Positions 1-12,210 of a DNA stretch of 64,000 nucleotides are shown here, in pieces. Position 1 is the stretch's first letter; each line of letters begins with the position of its first letter. Position numbers and translations under genes: made by a program. The stretch is from Enchytraeus crypticus (lineage: Eukaryota; Annelida; Clitellata; Enchytraeida; Enchytraeidae), in NCBI GenBank assembly GCA_905160935.1, contig CAJHZI010000347.1, forward strand, positions 124,001 to 188,000, written 5' to 3'. The notes under the pieces were generated by a model. The model did not search any database. It was not told the DNA's origin and was given only the letters and a program-made list of their open reading frames with translations.

Positions 1-433
1 TTTTAATATCTCCTGTCATTAAAAATCCAAATGAAAACGAAGTTAAATCGGTGAATCCAGTGTCTTCTGTCTGAGACTCCCCCAACATTATCAATAGAGA
101 TGGTGAGGGGTGGTCTACTGGATAGGTTACTTGTAACCTCTTTGACGGCATTGTTTGTGTACGTAACTGTATATTTTGAGTGTATTGAAATAAACATAGT
201 TTTCTCTCTCTCTCACTCATTATTGCTGAGAAACCGACGTTAACTCTTCGAGTCTCTTTCTTGAAACTTTTATCAATTGAATAATTTGAGGTATTCATTT
301 ACAGCCAGCTCCGTAAGATTACGGTGATGCTGTGAACATTGCACCATATAATAATTTATGAAGCAGTAATATTGGTGTTTAACATTATATTGTTTACTTC
401 ATATACACGTAGCTTGGTGTTTACATTATATAG

Positions 434-640
434 TTTGAGGAAGGCAACGGGAAACCACATCAGAAGCCATACTTTTCCCAAGCTATAGGCTACATAAGGT
501 ATGGATAAGGCATAGACGTTGTGAAGGGATTAACTTGTTGATCTAAAGAGTGCTCTTATGGAGCGAGAAAACCGACTTTGAGTATGAATATGTACCTTGA
601 ACCTGCCACTTGGCAGTTCACTGAAGAAGGAAGAAGTTTA
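434..640 (+). repeat. Modular repeat family M (GGCAACGGGAAACC type)
   Basis: GAGGAAGGCAACGGGAAACC, CAAGCTATAGGCTACATAAG, GAACCTGCCACTTGGCAG, then a GAA-rich end. The CTGCC...GGCAG pair forms a small hairpin just before the simple tail. Related copies: 31195-31557, 55739-55925, 32118-32290, 11955-12210 (-), 1905-2130, 63295-63572, 12905-13035 (-), 4085-4155 (-), 42430-42540. Confidence 0.75.
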
Positions 641-1589
641 CTTCAAGAAGTAGAACGCTAGCAGCGCCCATAGCTGCAGTCGTTGATTCTTGGCTGTGAT
701 TGAATTTCTCTTTCTATGGCCTCGCACAGTCGTGGACCTTATTGCACGAATAATTGGTTTTTGGATCGCTTTCCACCCTCACAAGTTCATCAGCTGCCTT
801 CATTTCTCTTCCATTGATTTATCTGTGGCCTTCGTATGATAATTATAAATGTCATAAATAGAGATGGTATAATAGTATAGAGATGGTATGATAGTATAAT
901 TACAGTGTATATAATATAAGTCCAATATAAGTAATATAATTATAGTATACAAAAAAAATTGTATAAATGCTATAAATTATATGTCAATACCTCTAATGCA
1001 GTGATTATTTACCCAAACGAATGGTTTTAAAATATTCAAAAATGTTACTTTACTCTTCTTTTTTACCTCTAAAAGAGAAATCGATTGAAACGTTTAATTC
1101 ATTCAGAACTAATCGTATTTGTATGTCACTATTCACTATTGTGTGTGTGCGTGTGTGTGGATGTGTGTGTGCGCGCGTGTGTGCGTGTACATGCAAGCAT
1201 GCCGAAAAGCAGATGTGTGCAAGCAAAACTGATATCGAATTCAAAAGAAGTCAAATATCGAATGATATCGAATGACTGAAAAACGACCATTTTAAACGCC
1301 CATTTCTATACCAGTGTCATTGCCGGTGACCGTGAGATGTTTCTTCCAACCATTAGTTGAGTATCATTTATTTGAGTATTTTTATTTTAATTTATGCCTT
1401 ATCATTATTGAACATTGCGCCAACTGGCAGCAATCTAATATACATCATTAACCTTCCAAGTGCATTAGGGGATGTTTGTTGCTGTAGACTGACCTGCGGA
1501 TTTAGCCCAGAGCATTTGTTTACGAGTGAAACGCTCTAATCGTTTTCTCATAGTCCCTCCCAATTCTTTTAATAAATGTATTTTACTAT

Positions 1590-1890
1590 CCACATCATCC
1601 TCATATTCCCTTGAATCCCAGTTTAACTAGGGTCGGGATACGAATAGACTGTCTAAATCCTCTTTGTCTTACATAATATCATCAATCAATCCTCTATTTG
1701 AGACTTTTCCGTTAGTTTAATTTTTGTAGCAATTTCTCGAGCCTAGGTGCTCACCAACCGAGTACCCTTTCGGACTTTGGTGTGGATCTTAGTGCTTTAG
1801 TCGCCTTCTATACAACACGTGCAGTCACCGGCTGGTCAATTATTCAAACAACCCGAATACAACACGGGGAGTTAGGTATTTTACTATCCA
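1590..1890 (-). repeat. Family M head with alternative body
   Basis: On the minus strand: CCCGTGTTGTATTCGGG head, then a body containing GTTGGTGAGCACCTAGGCTC and CTAGTTAAACTGGGATTCAA, ending GATGATG. The same body recurs at 16455-16705 (+), 26995-27235 (-) and 55590-55745 (+). The head is shared with copies that carry a different body (for example 11955-12210), so head and body are interchangeable modules. Confidence 0.65.
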
Positions 1891-1904
1891 CACACTTGAA
1901 TAAA

Positions 1905-2130
1905 CAGGATAATGTTCTCAGGGTATGACACCCCTGCCTGGTAAAGGTTAGTTGAAGCTGAGGAAGGCATAGGGGACCCAACTCGTCATAAGCATAACCA
2001 CCAAGAAAGAATGGCCTCTCACAACAAAGACCAACTCATATGTGGACATGAAGAGGAAAGCGGAATACAGAGAAGAGTGATGCGTTAAATACCATGGACC
2101 TGCCAGTAGGCAGTGTACTAAGAGAGAGAG
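1905..2130 (+). repeat. Family M, third body type
   Basis: GAGGAAGGCATAGGGGACCC, TATGTGGACATGAAGAGGAA, GGACCTGCCAGTAGGCAGTG, then (GA)n. The copy at 63295-63572 is the same type and nearly full length; 12905-13035 (-), 4085-4155 (-) and 42430-42540 (+) are its 3' ends. Confidence 0.7.
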
Positions 2131-2741
2131 AAAGAGACACTTGAATAGTTTCTAAATTATAAATACAAATACGATAACAAGTTCACATCATTTATAAAAA
2201 TTTGATTTCTTACCAGATTATAACATATTCTTGTCCATCATCCATCAGAGAATGTAGCTCCCGTGTTTAGATTTATCTTCACACAGAGATATTCCACAAC
2301 TTACATGTTCTAACACTCAGTTGTTTGCAGTGATAGAACCTTAGTACCAATTCGCAATCTTCGTAAGTCGCATCTACGTAGAATGACGTCTAATTTAGAT
2401 TGGCCTATAGCCTATCTGGTTTTCTTATCAATAGTCTGAGGTATAATCCCACAGATATTAAATAAATATTGTTCAATGGCTTAGACTCTCCGGGAGACAA
2501 GCCTAATCTTTATTATACATTACTAAACTGCAAACAGTTGTCTTTTTCCATCGCTTGTTAAAAGTAATCCAGTCTATTGAAATAGTATACAATTTTCCTT
2601 CAAATAATTACCAGCTAAATGACTCAATTAATACGCACGTTTTTGCTATATATTTGCCATTGTACCGTTGGATTTTACAATTAATTAACTTCCAAGAATC
2701 CACAATTAAATGTCGATTCATATCTTGATAGTAGTCCAGCT

Positions 2742-2849
<108 letters not shown>

Positions 2850-3082
2850 TCAGCGCTCTAAGGAGTAGAAAGTCCGAGGTACTACTATTCATAGTCTACT
2901 TTCACGCTCCTTAAAAATTGCATTATTTATTAACGATTGATTCCATTTATAAAAAATACACAATTTAATATACCCTATAACTTAGGAAATATGGCTCCTG
3001 AGGTGGTTTCTCTTTACCTTCCTTAGCTTTTGCTTAGTCGCTTCTTACAATATGTACAGTTTATGGTTGGTCTATTCCTCAG

Positions 3083-3345
3083 GTACTAGTATCCCGTTCT
3101 TGGATACAATTGGATACTAGTATTCCGTCATTGGATACAATTGGATACTAGTATCCCGTCATTGGATACGATTGGATACTAGTATCCCGTCATTGGATAC
3201 GATTGGATACTAGTATCCCGTCATTGGATACAATTGGATACTAATATCCTGTCATTGGATACAATTTGATACTAGTATTCCGTTCTTGGATACAATCGGA
3301 TACTTGTATCTCGTCATTGGATACAATTGGATACTTGTATCTCTC
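3083..3345. repeat. 31-bp minisatellite
   Basis: About eight units of GGATACTAGTATCCCGTCAT + TGGATACAATT. Each contains the palindrome GGATACTAGTATCC, so single strands can form hairpins. Confidence 0.92.
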
Positions 3346-3639
3346 TTCCTGTTTAAAGAACTATTTTCATAACTTCAAGTGACTCGATTTGTGTTAAGAG
3401 AAACCTAAGGACAAGCCTAAAGACAGGACTAAATACAAGCCTAAACAAGCTCGAAGACAGGCCGATAGACAAGCCTAATGAAAGCCAACCGCCAGTTTTC
3501 TGTTTCAAAAGCATATCAGTGACGGAGTGAGCTCTAGTCTTGAACCCCGAACCTACTGATTGCCAGTTGTACAACATTTAGGTAAGCCACCGGCTAAATC
3601 CATATAGACTACAGTTTAGAAGCTGCTGGTCTCTTATGG

Positions 3640-3775
3640 TCTCCGTGTACTCAGTCGTTCTCGTGTGGTGCTTTGGCGCCTGTTTGTGTAGTGTCTGCAA
3701 GAGACGTCCCTGACATCGCCTTATGGCTAGGAACCGGACGTTAAATTATTATTGATTGATTGATTGATTGCTGCT
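3640..3775 (+). repeat. SINE tail-family copy with (ATTG)n end
   Basis: Contains GACGTCCCTGACATCGCC and GGAACCGGACGTTAAATT, then a (GATT)n run. The tail module is shared with SINE-1, but the upstream part (GTGCTTTGGCGCCTGTTTG) is not the SINE-1 tRNA head; it matches 19803-19935 and 28545-28660 instead, so this is a second head type. Confidence 0.75.
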
Positions 3776-6074
3776 TAAATCTTGAAAATAATGGTCAGTA
3801 ATTTGTATTGTTTTTTTTTGTTAAAATGTCTAGAATTAACTTTGGGGTACTAGTTATTTTAAGTTTAAAGTGACAAATTTATAAAACTTAATAAATAGAT
3901 GCATTAATTTGTCAACAATTAGGTACTCGAAAAGTTTAAGCCTAATTGGTCTATTAAGCAACGTAAAAGTTTGAATATCAGCAGATCAATTTAACAAACG
4001 CTTCTCTCGACTGAGCCGGATAGCGAAATACCATTTTAAATGAAAATATGTCTTCTTCTGTATGGTGTTCTTATATTTTCTATATCTCTCTTAATCCAGG
4101 TCCATAGTATATAACGGCCCCACCCTTCTCTGTCTTTCGCTTTCCTCGTTTTAAATTGAACACTACATACAATCTCTAAAAGAATTGGAGTCTATTAAGT
4201 CTATTAGCTGTAATCTACTTAAAAATTATATAATTTATCATAATTATTAGACTATTAAATTGTTAAATTATATTGAAATTTAAAAGAAATAGGTTTATTG
4301 CAAGAAATACTAATTAGGCTCACATCGTCATGCAGGCCTATAATTTTATTAGAAGTTACATTTAAATGAATATTGCTAATTTTTGTCTATTTTCGTATTC
4401 GATAGCAAAATACGTGACTAGGAAAGTTCAATATTTCACAAATTTCACTGAGTATAAAATAATTATTGGCTACGGGAGCGTTGAACTACTGAAATCCCGC
4501 GCAGCTCGCACTGACATGCTCTCAGTAGAAGATCCAGGTGAAACTGGAGAAATGAAAGCTGGATGCGACAGCTTATTAAATCCAGCAGAGGTTTTGGCGT
4601 AATTTTGCTCTTGTTGCATTCTTTCAATATGAATCCAAAGAAATTTCGAATGCAGTTACAAGTCAGATATTTTTTAAATAATTACAAAGTGATCATTTCG
4701 TATGAATATAGGCTGTAAAATATAGGCATGAATAGAGACTATTTTGGTAGAATGAGATCGGCGAATCACAACAGAATCTGATTAACCTTATTGGCGTCAT
4801 TCCTCTTACTGTACTCTGAAATTCCACAAGTAAAGCAATGTTAAGATTGGATATAGTTAATTCCATGCTTAGCTGAGCCGGTACCATGTCGTTAAGTCGT
4901 TCGACTATAGATCATTAGGCTCAGGGTTCTAACTTCTAATCCAATGCTCAGTCCGTCTCTGGCATGTTTTCCAGACAAGACACTAATGTTAAACTTGATC
5001 AATCAATCTATAAGAATTTAACGTCCGGTTCCGGTAAATTTCCAGAACATAAACCTAATTTAAAACATTGATTCGTGTTATTTTCTAGTTATACATATTT
5101 TATCCCTTCACTTTCTCTGGTTATTAATACGCAAATTCCTGTGTCTGCTACAGTGATAGGATTATAACTGCTACTTTTTTGTACTTATTGCTATTATTGA
5201 TTAAATAAGTGTTATTCTTATAACTGATAATGACTATTTTTATAATAGGCCTTATTGCTATTTCTATTTTATTTGTGCTTTATAACATTTGTTATTTTAT
5301 AAGTAATTTCTATTTTCTTAATAATATCTATTTTAATAATACCTATTTTTATAATAACTGATTTTTTATTATAATTGCTATTTATAATAATTGCTATTTT
5401 TATAATATTGTTTATTTCATAATATTTACTATTTTTGTAGTTTTATAAAAACCCAATAGGTGACATTTAATCGTTCAGACACGGGTATATTTCAAAACGC
5501 ATTTAGGCCAGAATATATTTATGAATTTTAAGTGCGAACATTTCGATTTTTTGTCATCAAACCTCAAAACAGATACGAAATTTCATCTGTTTACTAACCA
5601 GAGAGTCTGCTCTAGAAAGTCTGCTGCCTGATACGTGAATTTGATAGGTTTTGCTATTTTTTTATATTTAAGTAGGTCAATTCAGCATAGAAGTTGTATT
5701 GCTTGCATAAACGTAAATGCTTTAGTGTTGTTTTAAAAATATTGTTGACAAGAAGCTCATAGCAGTTTCTGGACTAAATAATAGCAGGTCCAGATGATTA
5801 ATTTTAAAAATTGAGCTTGAAGCGGAGATTGTAAGACTTAATTTTGTACAAGGTAAATTTTTCAAATAATAAGGATTTATTTTGCAAATAGAACAAAAAT
5901 TGATATGAAAGTACGTTTAATACATAATATCTTGAATATTTCAAAAGATTAAGCTATAAAGTTGGAGGTGAAGGAGTTTCGTTAAAATCTAGAGTGAAAC
6001 CGGAGAATTCTCACGTCATTCTTCAGAGTTGTATTTTAAAACACCAACTGAGAAACAGGGGCGCTTTTTATTGT

Positions 6075-6079
<5 letters not shown>

Positions 6080-6150
<71 letters not shown>
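6080..6150. repeat. (TA)n tract
   Basis: About 70 bp of pure TA directly before the 3' end of a LINE. Other long (TA)n tracts: 10941-11036, 27308-27368, 32291-32415, 37013-37135, 40568-40633, 51290-51341, 52618-52675, 53747-53790 and 54030-54080. Confidence 0.95.
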
Positions 6151-6151
<1 letters not shown>

Positions 6152-6342
6152 TTTTCATCCAGTTTCCATGAGCAGCGACCTGCGCCTAAACCTCCTTTTC
6201 TTTAATTCCCTTCACTTTGGACTGATTACCTGGATTTTGGAATTTACACCGTTTTTGGACATTCCTTATGCTCGCCGACTTGATTTTGTCTCAATAGTGC
6301 TCGATGTTGTCATTGATGACTGTAGCACTCAAATTGTTATTA
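6150..6342 (+). mobile_element. 3' end of the L2/CR1-like LINE
   Basis: TTCATCCAGTTTCCATGAGC through GACTGTAGCACTCAAATTG and TTATTATT aligns closely with the 3' end of the LINE at 23868-26530. Its 5' border is exactly the end of a (TA)n tract (6080-6150). Its (TTA)n tail is immediately followed by an endonuclease-type LINE end (6343-6590) in the other orientation. Confidence 0.85.
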
Positions 6343-6590
6343 TTTTTTTTACCTCGGTGTAAATAACCTGGGGTTTGATAAAAACGATTCAAGCAATACG
6401 TGCTGAATCGCCGCCCGGCTACTCGAGGTCATCAATCGGCTTAAAATAATTGTTGAAGCAGACTGCACTAAATCTTTGCAAGTCATGGAAAGCCTTTGCC
6501 AAAGAAAAGATGTCTCTCGCTTATCGCCGGTTTGCTCTGCAATAAGTCTGCCTATGCCAGTAATAAAGTCAACTCCTTCGGGACTCCTTA
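6343..6590 (-). mobile_element. Second copy of the endonuclease-type LINE, 3' end only
   Basis: The minus strand encodes ITGIGRLIAEQTGDKRETSF and LWQRLSM, aligning with DEIGRRASAVTGDKREKALLWQRLSIALQRF of the copy at 37707-38797. The 3' UTR also aligns (CTCGGTGTAAATAACCTGGGG here, CTGGGCTGTAAAGGACCCTGGG there, plus strand). It is flanked by TTATT at 6335-6342, which is the LINE tail, and by (TTA)n at 6585-6602. Confidence 0.7.
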
Positions 6591-7794
6591 TTATTATTAT
6601 TATATTTTTCTTTTTATGCTCATATAGAGCTTTGATATGTCATCATCGAATTACAACAGCGCAACAGATATTTGATGGGCAATTCCTCCATTTTAGACCA
6701 ACTGATTATAGAAAAACTTCTGATAACTATCATCACCACCAGACTTTATACTAAAAGTGCTTTCCTATTACCGAAGGCCTCTTTTACACGTGTTATAAGA
6801 GATGATAGTTAAAGTTTTACTTTAAATAGAATTAATTTTGCAGATGAAATTCACCATCGGACTTACGTAGCTCTAAAAATTTAATAGCAAATTGACTTTA
6901 GTTCTAAATTTAGGCTTACTATGGTTTTAAATGTCTAATTTTTATTTAAATAAAAATAATATTATCAGACTTACAATGTTAGATTAATATGAAATTATTA
7001 TTATGATACTATTACAATTACAGGACAAGAGTATAATGATGTAATTTATTTGCTCATTGTATAAACAGAATCTCTGCTAAGTCTTTTTACAATGCGAACT
7101 CGACAAGGTGATTCCATAACAAACAAATTTGCATCAAGCCTTAGATGCAGCCTTTAGCTTTAAAAAATCCGAAGAGCTTTCTCATTGCCTTTCTAAGTGC
7201 CGACTTCGTCATCCTCTACAACACTCCCAGTGTTCGGTTAGTCTATTCTGTGGTGATCCTAACACTTCACAGACTTTTATAATTACATGTCAGGCCACGG
7301 CAGCGCATGCTACAGCATGGAGGATAAAAATCTTCAGCTTGCTATTTTGACTTCGGGATAGAAAATGACTAGGCATTAACCTTTCGTAGAGAAAACAAAT
7401 CAGCGATTAGAGCAGAACACTGACCAATCACCGGCCTGGAATTGATGCTCTCACTACGTGTCCTACTTAACTGACTTAGAGTGAGCTAACACTCCCGCCT
7501 GTTTGACTGACGAATCAGAATCTAATTTTAACAGATATTCTGGCGCAATTTACAGAGAACGTTGCGAAGAACGCTGTGGAGTATGGAGAACGCAGAGGGA
7601 ACTCAGGGTCGTTGAGTTGACAAGGATTACGTCACTATGATTCTACTTGTTCACTATGAATATGACTTGCATATTCTTCTTTGTGAAGAGATCTTAGAAA
7701 AGAGTTGAGCCGAGGACGGTGTCTAATGAAGTTTAGATACACCCGGAGCAGACGACAAAATTAACTGGCGTGATTTGCTCGGATAAAGTAGGCT

Positions 7795-7978
7795 CTATGT
7801 TCATGTAGTGCTCTATGTACAACATGTACAAGTAGCGCCCTATGTACAATTGTATATGTATTGATTGCCCCATGTACATGTAGCGCCCTATGTACAATTG
7901 TACAAGTAGTACCCTATATACAACATGTACATATAGTGCCTTATATACAATTGTACATGTAGCGCCCTACGTACATGT
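7795..7978. repeat. TGTACA-rich tandem repeat
   Basis: Six or so irregular units of TAGCGCCCTATGTACAATTG with the palindromes TGTACA and AATTGTACAATT. Confidence 0.8.
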
Positions 7979-8244
7979 AGGCAGTAAGATGAGATAGGCC
8001 TGAAAATATGCTCCAAGCCGACCACAAGTTCATCAAAAGGTTATTTTAGAGTAGTTGGAGTGCCCAAAATGTGGTTGTTTTCTTGTCAAATGTATCAAAT
8101 GTAGGCCTAATTTAATACACCAACATAGTTGGGGATAAGACACGAAACTAATGAATGACAACAGACTCTAGATCTGCCATATTAACAAATTAATACGGCA
8201 CTGTGGAAAACCAAAAGTCAATTTCTCAATGAATTTGTTAACTT

Positions 8245-8325
8245 AATTATACTTGTTCAGGAAGCAGTGAAGACTTGTAACACCAGTCTAATCGTAATTT
8301 CATACCTCATCCTACAAAATATTTA
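8245..8325. repeat. Dispersed repeat pair (with 57490-57570)
   Basis: GTTCAGGAAGCAGTGAAGAC, TTGTAACACCAGTCT and GTAATTTCATACCTCA recur at 57494-57565 in the same orientation. Family unknown. Confidence 0.6.
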
Positions 8326-8804
8326 ACATTGTTTAGAAGGAGGACAGGAATTTTGCAATGCAATGAGAAAAATATAATCCTGCTGAAACTAACGTTGCGT
8401 AATAAAACAAAAAAACTTTTTTTGAAACAATTTTCTTAAAAAATTCTCCTTTTACTTTAAATTTCGCAACAGCTTTCATTCGGAGCAAGCTAAAAAACAG
8501 ATGCAAATGCGGATTTTGCACAATTTTATTTCAGAAGTGGGAGGATTGTAGTAGAAATTCAAAATAATCGAATTGAATGGATTGATACTAGACCTATCCT
8601 CAGCATTCCTTTTCATTTCTACGTATAAATTTGCTATCAAATCATTCAATATCAGCTCCATCGAGGACAATTAACACTAATAAAAGATACTTGTATGCGC
8701 ATTGACGTCCCTGACATCGCCTTCAGATGCCGAAATATGTATTAAATAGTTTTCTTCATTTAAACTGATGTGACCGGATTTTATTCTAGGAATGAGCTTC
8801 AGAG

Positions 8805-9128
8805 TGAAGTGATAGAGCACTGCAAAAGTGATAGAGCACTGCAAAAGTGATAGAGCAATGCAGAAGTCATAGAGCACTGAAGAAGTGATAGAGCATTGTA
8901 GAAGTCATAGAGCACTGTAGAGGTGATAGAGCATTGCAGAAGTGATAGAGAACTGTAGAAGTGATAGAGCACTGTAGAAGTGATGGAGCACTGTAGAAGT
9001 GATAGAGCACTGTAGAAGTGAGAGAGCACTGTAGAAGTGATAGAGTATTGCAGAAGTGATAGAGCACTGAAGAAATGATAGAGCACTGAAGAAGTGATAG
9101 AGCACTGAAGAAGTGATAGAGCACTGCA
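8805..9128. repeat. 19-bp minisatellite
   Basis: About 17 units of GATAGAGCACTGTAGAAGT. The period is not a multiple of three, so all three minus frames stay open over long stretches (LLQCSITSTVLYHF-type), an artefact and not a gene. Confidence 0.95.
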
Positions 9129-9689
9129 ATGCTCCTACATGAGGTGAATTCATATGCTGGACATCAAGATGCTATTTGGCTTCTCATTGATGGATGCTAT
9201 ATGGCTTGACTGACTCTTGGTTACCATATCTCATAGAGACTTCAGCTAATAATAGCAATAATTATAATAATTGCTATTATTTTTTTTATCGTCATTATTA
9301 TAAATAATAATAGTAAGAATAATAATAATTATAATATACGCAGTAATAATTAATAATTGCAATTGTAATAATAATAATTATTATTATAAAGCTAAATGTT
9401 ATATCAGTTCAATCAATATATCATCCTTGGACTTTCTGCAACAGGATCGTACGGTCTCTCTAAGAGAGCTCAGCCTCAATCAGTCTAATTCAATATTCGT
9501 CTCAGGGTTTGTTTAAAGACTCAGTCATACGTAGAGCATAGGATCTGCCATATAGCTAGGGATTAATTGTCCTCTGTTGTAATGGAGGTTTGGTATGAAT
9601 GCTGCTGGGAATACTACAGCATTTATTTAAAGAATGAATTAAAGCACAAATGGATTGCTATTGGAGATGAGAATTTTATGAATTTCCAG

Positions 9690-9895
9690 AGTTCGGGTTC
9701 GGTTCGGTTCGTTGAAAATGAAAGTTCGGTTCGGATTCGGTTAGCATTTTACAATTTGAGAGTTCGGTTCGGTTCGTTGAAAATGAAATTCGGTTCGGTT
9801 CGGGTTCGGTGCTAACAAGGATTCGGGTTCGGTTCAGGTTCGGCTTGCTTTCCAACTCACAAGAGTTCGATTCGAGTTCGAAATGGTTTGGTTTG
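9690..9895. repeat. GTTCGG-based degenerate repeat, first cluster
   Basis: Repeated GTTCGG/GGTTCG hexamers with GAAAATGAAA interruptions, plus-strand sense. The matching cluster at 11427-11570 has the same sense; between them lie 1.5 kb of AT-rich DNA with a TA tract. Confidence 0.85.
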
Positions 9896-10938
9896 GATAA
9901 CGTTGCAATTGTTTAACTTTACTTATAATAATCATGGTTATGACAAACATGTTTAAAATGGTTTATGGTAAATATGCTTAAAGATTGATTAAGTCATAAT
10001 AGCTGCTACATTGTTTCACCTGGGTAAAAATATGACAATGAAAAAAAGGAGAGAAGTGATATTTAGTCCTGTACATTTCTTAAAATATTGTAAGTTGACC
10101 AACAAATGTTCATAATATAGATAATTAGCTTTATTATTGTATCTGAAATATTCTTCTTGATTATAACGAGCAAATAGAATGCTTCATCAATTTTTAAATT
10201 ATTTTTTGACACTATAGGCTTATATTTTAGATATGTTTATAATTAAGTGGAAATGTCTAGGCTAAAATCTGATCCAATATTTCAGAGACAAAGTGCAATT
10301 TAGTAACATAAAAATGTCAAATAAAGATGATTTGATAAACACGTGTACTTGCATAGTAAATGATCATAATATACACCGTTTGCTATCAACTGACCAGTAA
10401 TAAGCTTCATAGTTTGCTTTAGGGTTTCAAATTTGAAACTCTCAGATCAATTATGAAGTAACGAAAATAGTTATGAAATTATTGCATTGCTATGGTGCAA
10501 AATTATTTACTCCAGATAGTCTTAAAACATATAGAATGTCATATATAAATATGATATATTATAGTATAAATAGTAAATACTATTAGTGTACATGTACAGT
10601 ATATAGTAAATTAATTGCCTGTAATCAGTTAAATATTAAAATAGAAGTAGACAATTCTGACTATTTGGATTACAAAGTTATAAAAAATAAATATGCACTT
10701 CAGACAAAGATTCACCAGCTTACTCGGTTAAGGTTTTGGTCATATTTTGAAAGTCTGATTTTAAATACCGAATAGGTAAATTTTGGTTTAAATAATTATC
10801 TATTTAGTATGAAATTTAGTTCTATTAAGTTATTATTTTTTGATGACAAGGAATATTTTTATGTTGTATCTGTAGGTGATACTTTTTTGTTGTCTGTTTT
10901 CGTTTTTGTTTACTGCCATGACTTTGGTGAAATAAAGA

Positions 10939-10940
<2 letters not shown>

Positions 10941-10990
<50 letters not shown>

Positions 10991-10991
10991 T

Positions 10992-11036
<45 letters not shown>
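10941..11036. repeat. Paired (TA)n tracts
   Basis: Two TA tracts of about 48 and 38 bp separated by GCTATCCAA. Confidence 0.95.
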
Positions 11037-11039
<3 letters not shown>

Positions 11040-11426
11040 AAATCTGGCTGCAAAAATAATAAGATAGCACACTAAAACTAGAAACAAATCATAATTTGAA
11101 TCTAGGACAAATCCATCTACATTGAGTCAAGCATTTTCAGAATTTTATGGAATACTCTCGTCACTTTTGTCTCCTTGATGTTAATCTTCATTCCATATTT
11201 CAGTGCCGTATCATTCAGACTATCATTATCTTCTGTAGGCCCATCTCGCTTCCCGCTGCCATTCCTTTGTACCGCTACCATTTTAAAATTTGTATCGGAA
11301 CCAGCCTTACCTGAATATATGCTGTTAGATACTGTAAGACATGTAAATGCAAAAACTAATATACATGTATATCTGTATTGTTCTTACAATCTTTATTTAA
11401 TGTCAGGTTTGTGAAGAAGAAAGGAA

Positions 11427-11570
11427 CTACAAGAGTTCAGTTGGGTTCAGTTCGGTATGGACGAAGTCTGGGTTCTGGTTCGGTTCGGGTTCGGTCAGAG
11501 TCTGGGTTCGAGTTCGGTTCGGTCAAAATTCTAGATTTTAGAGTTCGGTTCGGGTTCGGTTCGATTTCCA
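11427..11570. repeat. GTTCGG-based degenerate repeat, second cluster
   Basis: Units such as GGTTCGGTTCGGGTTCGG and TCTGGGTTCGAGTTCGG; same orientation as 9690-9895. Confidence 0.85.
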
Positions 11571-11954
11571 TCTGTAATTTTTATGATACACTTTCACATG
11601 TCTAATAGTTTTCTTTGATTCAGCAATTGATTCGAGAGACCCAACTTGTAAGAGGCGACTAAGATATATGTATATAACCTCAGCCAGGAACCTAGTTCAA
11701 GGCTAGTTGTACAAAATTGTAATATCATCATGTTCAATATTATCAAACGACGATCTAGGCATCTGAGACTATGTTAAGTCTGCAACAGATATGCGTAAGT
11801 GTAAATGTCCTGTATATTTCTTACGTCGCTGAATTACAGAACTATCTCGTTGGATAGCACCTAACAATTATTACACACATCTGATGTGGAGCTGAATTAA
11901 AGCGCCATTAAATAGGCCTTTAATGTAGGCCTCTCTCCAGTGTTCGGCCAAATG

Positions 11955-12210
11955 GCAGGTCTAAGGTATATATTCCTATTCACAGGCTGCTTTATACACT
12001 CCATGAAGAGCACTACATCGATCAACGAGGATATCCTTTCAAAAAAGGTTATACCTTATCCACACCTTATGTAGCCTATAGAATGAGAATAATGGCTTCT
12101 GAGGTGGATTTACGTTACCTTATTCAGTTATTACTCAGTCGCCTCTTCGGCACGTGCAGTTTACGGTTAGACTATTCTTCAGCGCCCCCGAACACAACAC
12201 GGGAAGGCCT
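11955..12210 (-). repeat. Family M copy
   Basis: Contains, on the minus strand, the CCCGTGTTGTGTTCGGG head, GAATAGTCTAACCGTAAACT, AGAGGCGACTGAG, CCACCTCAGAAGCCATTATT and GGCTACATAAGGTGTGG. It links head and body in one copy and so defines the order of modules. Confidence 0.7.

Noticed and set aside
4366-4602. 78-codon frame with a hydrophilic C-terminal half
   Set aside because: No homology, no neighbouring exon and ordinary AT-rich flanks.
8799-9153. Three overlapping long open frames on the minus strand
   Set aside because: They are the three frames of a 19-bp minisatellite; open by periodicity, not by selection.
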